NCBI GenBank assembly: GCA_002347685.1
Contig: DDWS01000068.1
Coordinates: 43,559 to 107,558 of the forward strand
DNA from: Syntrophaceae bacterium UBA2280
GTDB taxonomy: Bacteria; Desulfobacterota; Syntrophia; Syntrophales; Smithellaceae
DNA length: 64,000 nucleotides
Direction of reading: 5' to 3'
Made by a program: the position numbers and the translations under genes. This document shows positions 1 to 8,587 of this stretch, one piece after another. Each line of letters opens with the position of its first letter. Positions within the stretch are counted from its first letter, which is position 1. The notes below the pieces were generated by a model that ran no database searches, had not been told where the DNA came from, and saw nothing but the letters and a program-made list of their open reading frames with translations.

Positions 1-40
1 CAAACGCACCGTGGATGTCGGCTGCATAAATGATTTTCAT
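1..40 (-). CDS. Metallophosphoesterase, N-terminal fragment (cut by window edge)
   Basis: Only the first 13 codons lie inside the window; the gene continues beyond position 1. They read MKIIYAADIHGAF, with the D-x-H-G element that opens calcineurin-like metallophosphoesterases and ligates the first metal. An AAAGGA ribosome binding site stands about 8 bases before the ATG at 38-40. The gene follows the YdcF-like gene on the same strand after a 20-base gap, so the two are probably co-transcribed. The substrate cannot be told from this fragment. Confidence 0.6.
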   Translation of the reverse strand, partial: MKIIYAADIHGAF

Positions 41-60
41 GCAAGAATGTCCTTTGCTGT

Positions 61-717
61 TCAGTAAGAAAATTTAAGCGGAATATGGCCCGCAACCAGG
101 TAATAGGCGAGCTTGATGGATTCCGCGGCGAAATCGCGCCAGGCGCTCTGATCGGTCCACCAGCCCTCCTGCCTGGTTTCCGTGAAAGAGGCCTGCGGAT
201 AGATTTGGATTTGCATGGTCCGGCCAACATGCTGATAGGCCAGATAGCTTCTTCGCGTGTGAAAAGATGGCGCAACCAGAATGGCGCTGGTGATCCTGTC
301 GCCAGCGAGGTCGTCCAACACAAATTGCGCCTCTTTTAGCGTGACGGGATGGCGTATCGGCACGACAATAATTTTAAAATGATCTTCCTTCAAGCCGTTC
401 TCCAATAATTTGTGGCGGATGGCATCCGGATAGTCGCCGTGAATACCGAAAGGACGGTGCGCCGGTGCGATCCTGTGGACGACGATAACGATTGTTTTTA
501 CTTTGCCGGATTTGAGCAGATCCATTCCGGTTTGAATAAAACCGGTGCGGATATAGTCCGCGCCTTCCAGAATGACCACATCCGCCGAATAATCTCCCGT
601 GGGGGCCATAAAATGACCGGCCTTGGTCAACAGAGTTTCGCGACAGGTGTAAGCGATCACCGCCAGAAGAACGACTAAAACCAAAATGCCGCCTGTCCAT
701 TTAAGAAGATTTTTCAT
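61..717 (-). CDS. YdcF/SanA-like DUF218 membrane-anchored protein
   Basis: A 218-residue protein with one N-terminal membrane segment (about residues 6-24) and a DUF218-like body. Seen: the ADVVILEG strand, a segment like GMDLLKSGKVKTIVIV, and APSFHTRRSYLAY, which matches the family's S-x-F-H-x-x-R-S/A element. Family members such as SanA, YdcF and ElyC act at the cell envelope, but their reaction is poorly defined, so no function is claimed. It lies just upstream of the metallophosphoesterase fragment on the same strand. Confidence 0.7.
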   Translation of the reverse strand: MKNLLKWTGGILVLVVLLAVIAYTCRETLLTKAGHFMAPTGDYSADVVILEGADYIRTGFIQTGMDLLKSGKVKTIVIVVHRIAPAHRPFGIHGDYPDAIRHKLLENGLKEDHFKIIVVPIRHPVTLKEAQFVLDDLAGDRITSAILVAPSFHTRRSYLAYQHVGRTMQIQIYPQASFTETRQEGWWTDQSAWRDFAAESIKLAYYLVAGHIPLKFSY

Positions 718-797
718 GTAAGCCTGTTGACCTTTTCGAGTTACCCTTTATATTAAGTGCCTGTGGAGATAAAGTCCATAAAAAAATGAGGAACTCA

Positions 798-830
798 ATG
801 ACAGAAGAAGAAAACAATCATGAGAGGTGA
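798..830 (+). other. Possible 10-codon leader ORF
   Basis: A short frame ATG-ACA-GAA-GAA through AGG-TGA, encoding MTEEENNHER, is preceded by a GAGGA motif and ends 6 bases before the thioesterase start. It could be a translated leader or chance. The ribosome binding site of the next gene overlaps its last codons, which is the arrangement expected for coupling. Support is weak. Confidence 0.2.
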
Positions 831-836
831 ACGGTG

Positions 837-1268
837 ATGGAAGAAGAGGTCTTATCCGCTTGCACGGTGACGATGACCGTTCCCGTAGCGTGGGGCGAGA
901 TGGATGCCATGGGGCATGTCAACAATATTATCTATTTTCGCTACTTTGAAACCGTGAGAATTGAGTACTTCAACCGCCTGGACATGATGGGCGATCAGCG
1001 CGAATCAGGCATCGGGCCCATTCTGGCTTCCACCGAATGCCGCTTTAAAATGCCCCTCCAATACCCGGATACGGTCATCGTCGGGGCGAAAATCCTCAGC
1101 CTCGAAGAAGACCGGTTTGTAATGGGCTATGAAGTGTTCAGCACAAAGCACAAAAGAATCGCGGCCGACGGCGAAGGTGTTGTGGTCACTTACGACTACA
1201 TAAACAACAAGAAAGTGCCGGTTCCGGATACTTTGCGGGCGAAGATTATGGAGCTCGAGAAGCTGTAA
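837..1268 (+). CDS. Acyl-CoA thioesterase, 4HBT hotdog family (YbgC/FcbC-like)
   Basis: A 143-residue single hotdog-fold protein expected to hydrolyse acyl-CoA or acyl-ACP thioesters. The diagnostic stretch near residues 15-40 reads WGEMDAMGHVNNIIYFRYFE, with the D-x-x-G-H-V-N-N core that carries the catalytic acid and the Y-x-x-x-x-E helix start. The start is either ATG 837 or the GTG just before it; GAGAGGTG at 822-828 fits the ATG better. Substrate range cannot be told. It stands alone, convergent with feoB. Confidence 0.85.
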   Translation: MEEEVLSACTVTMTVPVAWGEMDAMGHVNNIIYFRYFETVRIEYFNRLDMMGDQRESGIGPILASTECRFKMPLQYPDTVIVGAKILSLEEDRFVMGYEVFSTKHKRIAADGEGVVVTYDYINNKKVPVPDTLRAKIMELEKL

Positions 1269-1280
1269 AAAGGCTCATGG

Positions 1281-1345
1281 ATCAAGGTAAAAGGTACAAG
1301 GATAAAAAATGAAATACTCCAGGGAAAATCCTTGAACCTTGAACC
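1281..1345. repeat. Degenerate heptamer repeats between convergent genes
   Basis: Units of seven bases: ATCAAGG, TAAAAGG, TACAAGG, ATAAAAA at 1281-1308, then CCTTGAA twice at 1330-1343. The second block is close to the reverse complement of the words in the first. It occupies most of the gap between the thioesterase and feoB 3' ends. Confidence 0.6.
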
Positions 1346-1351
1346 GATAGC

Positions 1352-3589
1352 CTATATTCCTAAAAGCCCGACCAGTTGATATGCCGCGATGCCCCCCAGG
1401 TAGGAAACGATCAGGGTCATGATGATGGTGGAATAGAACCATTTGTTGCTGTTCATTTCCTGGCGCAAGACGGCGATGGTCGCGACGCAGGGAATGAAAA
1501 GCATCATGACGACCAGAAATGCCGCGGCGGAGGCATGACTCATGATCGTCGGCAAAACGGTCACGAGTCCTTCTTCGCCCACGGAATACAGAATGCCCAG
1601 GGTGGCAACTACGGTTTCCTTGGCGACCAATCCCGTCAGAAGCGCGGTGATCATTTTCCAGTCCAGTCCCAGCGGTCCCCCCACGGGTTCGATCAGCCGG
1701 CCCAGGGACGCCAGCCAGCTTTCTTCGACTGTGCCTGTCGGAAAATACGAGATGATCCAGATGATCACGGACATGGCCAGAATCACCGTGCCCGCCTTGC
1801 GGACAAAAGCCAGCAGCCGGGAGCGGATGACCATGAAAATGGTTCGGGCGTCGGGCCGGTGATATATCGGAAGCTCCATGATAAAAGGCGCGTCTTGTTT
1901 CCAGAGGGTCTTGTTGACAAAGATGCCGGCGATGCCCAGTACGGCGATGTTGAGCGTCAGAATCGACCAGGCGACATACGGGGCGTTTGCCCCGAAGATC
2001 GCAGCCGAAATCAGTGTCAGGACGGCAAGCCTTGCGGTGCAGGGAACAAAAGGAATCAAAAGCAGCGTGATCATCCGGGCCTTGCGGGTTTCGATGATCC
2101 GCGCCCCGAGAATCGCGGGAACGTTGCAGCCGAATCCAAGGCACATGGGTATAAAACTTTTTCCGTGCAGGCCGACCAGGTGCATGATGCGGTCCATAAC
2201 GAACGCTGCGCGTGCCATGTAGCCTACGTCTTCCAGAAACGCCATGATCGCGAAGAAAATGAGCAAGATGGGCAGGAAGGTGATAACGGCGCCGACGCCG
2301 CCGATCATCCCGTTTAACAAGAGCCCGTGCAGCCAGACAGGCCAGTTGATCATGGAAGGTTCAATGATCCTGACCAGGAATTGAATGCCGTCGTTCATCC
2401 AGCCCTGCATTGGGATACCCACGCTGTAGGTGAGAAAGAAAACAACGGCCATGACGGCCAGCAAAATGGGGATGCCGAAAACCGGGCGCGTCAGTACATG
2501 ATCGATGCGGTCGGTCAGGACGACCTGTCCCATCCTGAAGCGCGACATCGACGCACGTGTGATTCTTTCAATCCAGTCGTAGCGGCCGTTGACCACAGCG
2601 TGCAGCGCGTCTTCATGTTTGCTCAAGAGTTCCTGTGTCGAGGTCCATGCCGCCGGCTCCGCGTGTTTTTCAACCAGGGCGAATGCTTCCGGATCACCCT
2701 CCATCATTTTAACGGCGGCCCATTCGGCCGTGTAAGGATTTGGAACCAGCGGACGGACAGTCTGCAAAATCTGCTGATAAATCTGGAGGTGATCGGCGGA
2801 GACTTCCGGCTGATTAGGCCGGATTTTCACACCGCCTGTCGCAAACGCATGCATCTGATCCACCAGATCCTTGATGCCGCTGTTTCTTCTGGCAACCATG
2901 GGGATGACGGGAATACCCAGTTCATCCTGCAGGGTTTTGGTGTTGATCTGGATGCCCTGATCGGAGGCGACATCCAGCATGTTGATGGCGGCGATGACCG
3001 GGCGGTTGAGCAGCAGCACTTCGGACAACAGGTAAAGGCTTCTTTCCAGTGCCGCGGCATTGAGCACCAGGACAACCAGATCAGGTTTTTCCCGGATGAT
3101 GAAATCGCGGGCGACCCGTTCCTCTTCGGAAAACGCGGTCAGGCTGTAAGTGCCCGGCAGATCAACAATCCTGATCAGAACATTGGCCGCGCGGTGTTCA
3201 CCCTCCTTTTTTTCCACCGTTTTGCCCGGCCAGTTGCCGACATGCTGCGAAAGCCCCGTCAGAATATTGAAAATGGTCGATTTGCCGACGTTCGGCTGTC
3301 CGATCAGGGCGACGGTGATTTCCTTCTCAATGGCGGGTTCACAGACGGCTTCCGCCGGGTCGATTTTATTAACCGAGATCTTTTCGGCTTCTCCCCGCCC
3401 CAGCGCGATGCGGGTGTCCGCCACCTGGATGACGATCAGGCCGCCTTTGGTCTGCGCAATGCGGAATCTGGCGCCGGTCACAATCCCCATCCCCGCAAAA
3501 CGGCTGGTGAGCGGGGAACCGCCGTCAATGGACGAAATAACGCCCTGGTCGCCTTCACGTAAATCGGTCAGTATCATTGATTTTTTCAT
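1352..3589 (-). CDS. feoB: Ferrous iron transporter FeoB with fused FeoA domain
   Basis: A 745-residue inner-membrane Fe(II) transporter. Residues about 5-75 form an SH3-like FeoA domain, normally a separate small protein. The G-domain follows: G1 GQPNVGKST at 97-105, G3 DLPGT, G4 NMLD. The C-terminal half is polytopic, with Gate-type segments including the conserved FIPMCLGFGCNVPA and LLIPFVPCTARL regions. No feoC lies next to it. It is the last gene of a minus-strand run after the DUF2156 gene, with a 9-base gap. AAGGTAAAG supports the start at 3589. Confidence 0.95.
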   Translation of the reverse strand: MKKSMILTDLREGDQGVISSIDGGSPLTSRFAGMGIVTGARFRIAQTKGGLIVIQVADTRIALGRGEAEKISVNKIDPAEAVCEPAIEKEITVALIGQPNVGKSTIFNILTGLSQHVGNWPGKTVEKKEGEHRAANVLIRIVDLPGTYSLTAFSEEERVARDFIIREKPDLVVLVLNAAALERSLYLLSEVLLLNRPVIAAINMLDVASDQGIQINTKTLQDELGIPVIPMVARRNSGIKDLVDQMHAFATGGVKIRPNQPEVSADHLQIYQQILQTVRPLVPNPYTAEWAAVKMMEGDPEAFALVEKHAEPAAWTSTQELLSKHEDALHAVVNGRYDWIERITRASMSRFRMGQVVLTDRIDHVLTRPVFGIPILLAVMAVVFFLTYSVGIPMQGWMNDGIQFLVRIIEPSMINWPVWLHGLLLNGMIGGVGAVITFLPILLIFFAIMAFLEDVGYMARAAFVMDRIMHLVGLHGKSFIPMCLGFGCNVPAILGARIIETRKARMITLLLIPFVPCTARLAVLTLISAAIFGANAPYVAWSILTLNIAVLGIAGIFVNKTLWKQDAPFIMELPIYHRPDARTIFMVIRSRLLAFVRKAGTVILAMSVIIWIISYFPTGTVEESWLASLGRLIEPVGGPLGLDWKMITALLTGLVAKETVVATLGILYSVGEEGLVTVLPTIMSHASAAAFLVVMMLFIPCVATIAVLRQEMNSNKWFYSTIIMTLIVSYLGGIAAYQLVGLLGI

Positions 3590-3598
3590 GAATCGTCT

Positions 3599-4468
3599 TT
3601 ACCTTGCCGGTCCGCGCCGGCTGACGCGATATTTTTTCAAGATCCGTTCCGGACCATAAGATTTTTTCGTCCGCCGCAGATTGCCGTTGCCCATGTCTTC
3701 CTCCAGATTCAGATACGGGTATTGATCCAGTAATTTTAATGCCGTATCGTTGAACATGAACTCATAGATGCCGTGATACTTTTTTGAGCCTTTGGCAAAG
3801 TGCAGGCAGAACATCTCCGAATTGAGCGCTTCGCCGATAATGAACCCTGCCGGTTCGCTTTCAATGTAATATAATGTGCCCCACAATACAAGATCCTGAA
3901 ATTTCCGCAAAGCCTCTTCGCATAAAGCGAAGTCGGTTTTGTTTTCGGCAAGGCCGGATTCTTTTTGCCACTGGCGCAAAACGACTATCGCGTCGTCGAG
4001 ATTGGTATCATCGATGGGCTGGTCCACCGGCTGGTACAAGCCGAAGAACTGATTGAGGTGATTGCGGTGGCGGTGATAGGTTTTTCCCGCAAAGGCGGCC
4101 ATATCCCCGGTCAGGTAAATATAGTCCGATTCACTGTCGTCATGCGTCACTGAGAATTCCTTTTCCGGAAAATAGGACAACCATTCTTCGGGGATGGGAA
4201 AGAAGAAGTTGTCGGGGGTGAGCAGGTCTTTGAGCATATCCAGGCAGCAGACGCGCAGGTCGGCAAGCGGCATGATGTAGTTTTGTCCCTGCCGGTTGTT
4301 GGCGGATATGAACACCCCGCAGTCTTTTTTCAGGATTTCATAACAGCTTTCATTGCGGAACAGATAGACATTGGCAAAAGTATAGTCCGATATATTCAAG
4401 TGCAGCTGATGAAAATGATCGGCTAGAAACTGCCGGTGTGCCAGATCAATGGTTTCTTTAATCTTCAT
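3599..4468 (-). CDS. DUF2156 protein (LPG synthase C-terminal-like acyl/aminoacyl transferase fold)
   Basis: A 289-residue soluble protein of the DUF2156 family, whose fold is a tandem GNAT related to the catalytic domain of MprF (lysyl-phosphatidylglycerol synthase). Seen: the KTYHRHRNHLNQF motif near residue 130, the GFIIGEAL strand, HFAKGSKKYHGIYEF, and the terminal NLEEDMGNGNLRRTKKSYGP segment, all typical. It lacks the membrane region of MprF. The donor and acceptor are unknown. It sits in a probable operon with feoB. Confidence 0.8.
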   Translation of the reverse strand: MKIKETIDLAHRQFLADHFHQLHLNISDYTFANVYLFRNESCYEILKKDCGVFISANNRQGQNYIMPLADLRVCCLDMLKDLLTPDNFFFPIPEEWLSYFPEKEFSVTHDDSESDYIYLTGDMAAFAGKTYHRHRNHLNQFFGLYQPVDQPIDDTNLDDAIVVLRQWQKESGLAENKTDFALCEEALRKFQDLVLWGTLYYIESEPAGFIIGEALNSEMFCLHFAKGSKKYHGIYEFMFNDTALKLLDQYPYLNLEEDMGNGNLRRTKKSYGPERILKKYRVSRRGPAR

Positions 4469-4501
4469 GGAATAAATGGTTATGGGCCCCTTCTTGCTGA
4501 A

Positions 4502-5188
4502 TTAAAGGTCGAACAGCTGCTGATGATCGCGAAGCCAGCGCCGGTGCGTTGCGTACTGCGGCATGGCTTCTACCACCAAATGCCAGAATTTTGAAGAATG
4601 ATTTTTTTGGCGGATATGCATCAGTTCATGGACAATCACGTAATCGATGGCTTTGGGTGGCGCCATGACCAGGCGGAAGCTGAAAGCCAGGACGTTTTGG
4701 GCCGAACACGATCCCCAGCGACTGCGGGCGGACGTGATCCGGATGTCGTGCGGATGCAGACCGAGTGTCCTGCTGAAATGCGCCACCCGTCCGGGAATGT
4801 GCTGACGGGCTTTTTCCTTGTACCAGAGCTCAAAATAATGCTTCTGCATGTCCTCGTTTGCCGGGCAGTTGAGAAAAAACCGGTCCTTCCAGAAGATCAC
4901 TCCATGATTTTCCATCGGTTCGAAAAAGGCCTCCAGCGGATACGCCTCTCCTAGATAGTAGAAGATCTCTCCGGTGGCGTATTCTTTTTGCTTTTTTTGA
5001 GCCGGGCTGGTGTTGTGTCTTTGGATTGATTTAAAAATCCATGTTTGTTTTTCTTCGATGAATTTGAGGATTTCCGCCTCGGGCATCAAGGAGGGTGCGT
5101 AAACCTTTACCTCCGAGGCGCCGCAGATCTGCAGGCAAATCGTCTTTTTTCTTTTTCGGCTGCGTTTGACAGAGTATTGAATATCCAT
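4502..5188 (-). CDS. YgjP-like zinc metallopeptidase (M48/SprT-like, DUF45)
   Basis: A roughly 228-residue protein with the zincin motif HELMH followed by the RQKNHSSKFW segment that supplies a third ligand region in YgjP-family proteins. The N-terminal YSVKRSRKRKKTICLQI is the usual family opening. The internal ATG at 5188 fits family length; a longer in-frame start at 5215 exists but neither has a good ribosome binding site. Substrates of this family are not known. It probably heads the run leading into the DUF2156 gene and feoB. Confidence 0.8.
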   Translation of the reverse strand: MDIQYSVKRSRKRKKTICLQICGASEVKVYAPSLMPEAEILKFIEEKQTWIFKSIQRHNTSPAQKKQKEYATGEIFYYLGEAYPLEAFFEPMENHGVIFWKDRFFLNCPANEDMQKHYFELWYKEKARQHIPGRVAHFSRTLGLHPHDIRITSARSRWGSCSAQNVLAFSFRLVMAPPKAIDYVIVHELMHIRQKNHSSKFWHLVVEAMPQYATHRRWLRDHQQLFDL

Positions 5189-5223
5189 AGTTCTTATGGA
5201 TCGGTGATTTAGCATACCGGGAC

Positions 5224-5251
5224 GGGAAAAGCGAGAGGGGAAAAGGGAGAG
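5224..5251. repeat. Degenerate heptamer repeat, four units
   Basis: Four consecutive 7-base units: GGGAAAA, GCGAGAG, GGGAAAA, GGGAGAG. It lies in the short gap between the cupin stop and the metallopeptidase start. Confidence 0.55.
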
Positions 5252-5266
5252 GCTAATCTCGGTCTG

Positions 5267-5611
5267 CTATACCCTGCCGTACTTGTCTTCGAGCCTCTCA
5301 ATATCATCTTCGCCGAAATAGGTGCCTGTCTGGACTTCGATGATGACCAGATCGGTCATGGCGTGATTTTCCAGTCGGTGCGACGATTCTTGCGGGATAT
5401 CCACCGCCGTGCCGGGGCGCAACGGATGGTTTCGGCCGTCGACGATCGCGACGCCTTCGCCTTTGACGGTGTACCAGTGCTCGGAGCGCTGCCTGTGACG
5501 CTGAAGGCTCAATGATTCGCCCGGCTCAACCACAATCCGCTTCACCTTGTGATCCGGTCTGTCGGACAAAACCTGATAATATCCCCAGGGACGTCTGTTG
5601 ATGGATTCCAT
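5267..5611 (-). CDS. Stand-alone cupin, phosphomannose isomerase type II C-terminal-like
   Basis: A 114-residue single cupin matching the C-terminal isomerase module of bifunctional mannose-1-phosphate guanylyltransferase/mannose-6-phosphate isomerases. Seen: RPWGYYQVL at the start, the metal-binding cupin motif with QRHRQRSEHW, and VQTGTYFGEDDIERLEDKYGR at the end, nearly identical in pattern to that module. The guanylyltransferase half is absent and no partner gene is adjacent. It could be a stand-alone sugar-phosphate isomerase or a binding protein. Confidence 0.8.
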   Translation of the reverse strand: MESINRRPWGYYQVLSDRPDHKVKRIVVEPGESLSLQRHRQRSEHWYTVKGEGVAIVDGRNHPLRPGTAVDIPQESSHRLENHAMTDLVIIEVQTGTYFGEDDIERLEDKYGRV

Positions 5612-5745
5612 AGAAATTCCGTTCCTAAAATATTCAGGGTTTTCCTACCACACTCTGAAGGCGATGAAAAGGTGAGCTTTTATTCATGGAGCACATCGGC
5701 CGACTGCACAGGCTGAAAACATAAAGCCATTTTTGCCTGTACACT

Positions 5746-8238
5746 TCACAAGCCACGGGGCATACCTTTATCCTTTATCCTTTTTCTCCAAATCCTTTTG
5801 AGCCTGAGTGAATTACTCACGACCGAAACGGAGCTGAGCGCCATCGCCGCCGCCGCGTATTCGGGATTGAGCAAAATGCCGAAGGCGGGATACAAAACGC
5901 CTGCGGCGATGGGGATGCCGATGATGTTGTAGATAAAAGCCCAGAACAGATTCTGCCTGATGACACGTATCGTTGCGCGCGACAGATGGATTGCCTGCAA
6001 AACGGCTGACAGATCATCACGAATCAGCGTAATGTCGGCGGCTTCAATCGCCACATCCGTGCCTGCACCCACAGCGATGCCCACATCGGCCGCGGCCAGG
6101 GCCGGCGCGTCATTGATGCCGTCACCGACCATGCCGACCACCTGTCCTTCGGCCTGGAGTTTTTTTATCTCGTCGGCTTTACCGGCGGGCATGACTTCGG
6201 CGAGCACCCGGTCAATGTTCAGCTCATGCGCCATCGCCCGGGCCGTCGCTTCATTGTCGCCGGTGATCATGGCGATTTTCAGCCCGCTTCGCTTCAACTG
6301 CAAAACCGCTCCGGCGGCGGATGGCTTGGCAACATCAGCAAGCGCAATCAGGCCGATGACCGATCCATTCTGAGCTACATAGACCACCGTTTTTCCCTGA
6401 CTCGCAATTTCTTGAGCATCGCCTTCGAGCACGGATGTTTCGATTCCTTCCGCGGCCATCAGCGCGTGATTGCCGATGAGGCACCATACACCACCCAGCA
6501 ATGCCTTCGCGCCCAGACCTGAGAGCGACTCGAATTTTTCGGACTGGGGGATTTCGGCGGCATTCATTTGCGCCCGCTGCAATATGGCTTTGGCCAGCGG
6601 ATGCTCCGACGTTTTCTCCAGACCGGCAGCCACCGCCAGCACCTGGTGTTCATCATATCCGGCGGCGCAGATCACATTCGTGACTTCCGGTTCGCCGCGC
6701 GTCAGCGTGCCGGTTTTGTCAAACACAATCATGGAGAGCTTATGGATCTTCTCCAGCGCTTCACCGCCCTTGATCAGGATGCCGCTTTGCGCACCCAGGC
6801 CTGTGCCGACCATGATGGCCGTGGGGGTGGCCAGCCCCAGCGCGCAGGGACAGGCGATGACCAGCACCGAGACAAAATTCAGCAGGGCACGGCTGAACGT
6901 GGCATCCGACGGCAGAAAATACCATATACCGAATGTGAGAAATGCGATGACAAAGACGATCGGCACGAAAACGGAGGCCACCTTGTCGGCCAGGCGCTGA
7001 ATGGGCGCTTTGGAGCCTTGCGCCTCTTCCACCATGCGGATGATATGCGCCAGCATCGTTTCAGAACCCACGCCCGTGGCGCGAAGTGTAAAGCTGCCGG
7101 TTTTATTGATCGTGGCGGCAAATACCTTCTGACCCGGTTCTTTGGCCACCGGGAGGCTCTCGCCGGTGAGCATGGATTCATCGAGGGTGGATTGTCCTGT
7201 TTCAATCACGCCATCCACCGGAATTTTTTCACCGGGCCTGACCCGGACAATATCGCCTGCCTGCAGCACTCCTACGAGAACGTCAACCTCCACTGCGTCG
7301 CGAACCAGACGGGCGGTTTTGGGCTTCAGGCCGATCAGTTTTTTGATCGCGGCAGAGGTTTTTCCCTTTGCCCGCGCCTCCAGAAACCGGCCCAGGAGAA
7401 TCAGCAAGACGATAATGGCCGCACCGTCGTAGTAAACATGAGGTGTCAGTCCCGCGCCGACGAATAGCGCCGGAAAAAATGTCGCGGCCGCAGAATAGGC
7501 ATAGGCACTAAAAGCGCCGACCGACACCAGCGTGTTCATGTCCGATGTTTTCTGCATGGCGGCCTTGTATGCACCGACAAAAAAACGGCTGCCCACCCAG
7601 AACACGGCAGGCGCGGTCAGCACGAACATTGCAACCATCATCGCCTGGCGGGGGATAAAATGCAGGAACGAAAACCAATGCTGCATCGAACCGAAAAAGA
7701 TAATCACACTCAGAGCTGCGCCGGAAACCAGCTTGATTTTCATTTCACGCAATTCTGCGGCACGCGCCGCTTCCAGCGGGTCGGCGGCAGAATCGGTCAA
7801 CTCACCTAAAAATTCATAACCCGCATCGGTCACCGCTGTCGCCAGTTTGTCGAGCCCGGCCCAACGCGCGTCATGGGTTACGGTCGCCCTTCCTGTGGCA
7901 AGGTTGACGCTGACCTCAGTCACACCCTCAACCTCGCTTAGGGCATTTTCCACACGGCGCACACAGGCCGCGCAGGTCATGCCTCCAACCGTGATCGTCA
8001 CCTTGCTTTGCCGCGCATCGGAATCGTCGACAAAAGCCTCATACCCGATATCCCGCACGGCCGCCTGAAGGGTACCCGTAGAAGTGAGGCTTGCATCATA
8101 CTCGATGAGGGTTTTCTCGGTGGCAAAATTGACCGTGGCTGAAATCACCCCCGGCATCTCATGCAAGCCTTCTTCCAGACGCTTCACGCAGGTGGCACAG
8201 GTCATGCCCTGAATGTTGAACCGGACCTTGTCAGCCAA
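5746..8238 (-). CDS. copA: Copper-exporting P1B-type ATPase
   Basis: An 830-residue Cu(I) efflux pump. Two heavy-metal-associated domains carry GMTCATC (Cys14/17) and GMTCAAC (Cys89/92). Also seen: TGES in the actuator domain, the membrane metal site IACPCALGLATP, the phosphorylation loop DKTGT, an SEHPLAKAI His-Pro motif, and the GDGINDAPAL hinge. The 3' end is encoded by a 7-base repeat (5765-5785), giving the basic tail RIWRKRIKDKG. Its start overlaps the copZ end by 8 bases, so the two are translationally coupled. Confidence 0.95.
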   Translation of the reverse strand: MADKVRFNIQGMTCATCVKRLEEGLHEMPGVISATVNFATEKTLIEYDASLTSTGTLQAAVRDIGYEAFVDDSDARQSKVTITVGGMTCAACVRRVENALSEVEGVTEVSVNLATGRATVTHDARWAGLDKLATAVTDAGYEFLGELTDSAADPLEAARAAELREMKIKLVSGAALSVIIFFGSMQHWFSFLHFIPRQAMMVAMFVLTAPAVFWVGSRFFVGAYKAAMQKTSDMNTLVSVGAFSAYAYSAAATFFPALFVGAGLTPHVYYDGAAIIVLLILLGRFLEARAKGKTSAAIKKLIGLKPKTARLVRDAVEVDVLVGVLQAGDIVRVRPGEKIPVDGVIETGQSTLDESMLTGESLPVAKEPGQKVFAATINKTGSFTLRATGVGSETMLAHIIRMVEEAQGSKAPIQRLADKVASVFVPIVFVIAFLTFGIWYFLPSDATFSRALLNFVSVLVIACPCALGLATPTAIMVGTGLGAQSGILIKGGEALEKIHKLSMIVFDKTGTLTRGEPEVTNVICAAGYDEHQVLAVAAGLEKTSEHPLAKAILQRAQMNAAEIPQSEKFESLSGLGAKALLGGVWCLIGNHALMAAEGIETSVLEGDAQEIASQGKTVVYVAQNGSVIGLIALADVAKPSAAGAVLQLKRSGLKIAMITGDNEATARAMAHELNIDRVLAEVMPAGKADEIKKLQAEGQVVGMVGDGINDAPALAAADVGIAVGAGTDVAIEAADITLIRDDLSAVLQAIHLSRATIRVIRQNLFWAFIYNIIGIPIAAGVLYPAFGILLNPEYAAAAMALSSVSVVSNSLRLKRIWRKRIKDKGMPRGL
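5765..5785. repeat. Heptamer repeat inside the 3' end of copA
   Basis: CCTTTAT, CCTTTAT and CCTTTTT in tandem on the plus strand. On the coding strand they encode the last lysine/arginine-rich residues of CopA. Confidence 0.55.
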
Positions 8239-8428
8239 TCTCGTATCCCGCCTTCTTCACTGCCGCGGCGACAACGGAGGCGTCCACGGGCTTTACTTCG
8301 TCAAAGGTGGCCGTCCCCGAGGCCAGGTCGACGGAAACGTTTTCAATGCCGTCCACCGCGCCGAGCGCTTTGGTGACCGCCATCACGCAATGCTGGCAAC
8401 TCATTCCCTTTACTTGGATGCTTTTCAT
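8231..8428 (-). CDS. copZ: Copper chaperone, HMA domain protein
   Basis: A 65-residue single heavy-metal-associated domain with the Cu(I) site MSCQHC near residues 9-14 and the usual VDLASGTATF and AAVKKAGYEIG segments. It is a cytosolic copper carrier expected to dock with the HMA domains of CopA, whose gene follows with an 8-base overlap. A good AAGGAGGAT ribosome binding site precedes the start. Confidence 0.93.
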   Translation of the reverse strand: MKSIQVKGMSCQHCVMAVTKALGAVDGIENVSVDLASGTATFDEVKPVDASVVAAAVKKAGYEIG

Positions 8429-8449
8429 TAGAATCCTCCTTAGATAGAA

Positions 8450-8475
8450 CAGTATTCATCTAAAATAACTGTTTT
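8450..8475. promoter_or_regulatory. Inverted repeat upstream of copZ-copA, candidate operator
   Basis: AACAGT at 8450-8455 and ACTGTT at 8470-8475 form a 6-bp inverted repeat with a 14-base AT-rich spacer, 22 bases upstream of the copZ start. It does not match the CueR or CopY boxes I know. The position suits a metal-responsive regulator, but the arms are short. Confidence 0.3.
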
Positions 8476-8587
8476 TCATCCAATGGCAAGCCCAAAAACT
8501 TTATTTCTCCATGCCACTCCAAATCAAATCATATCCGGCTTGATAAAAAAAATTTTTCCGGTATGATAATGGATCACTAGGAGGAAT

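Noticed and set aside
1376..3562. Long plus-strand open frames opposite feoB (over 300 and 400 codons)
   Set aside because: They mirror the feoB codons, have no domain pattern and unbalanced composition; feoB itself is complete and certain.
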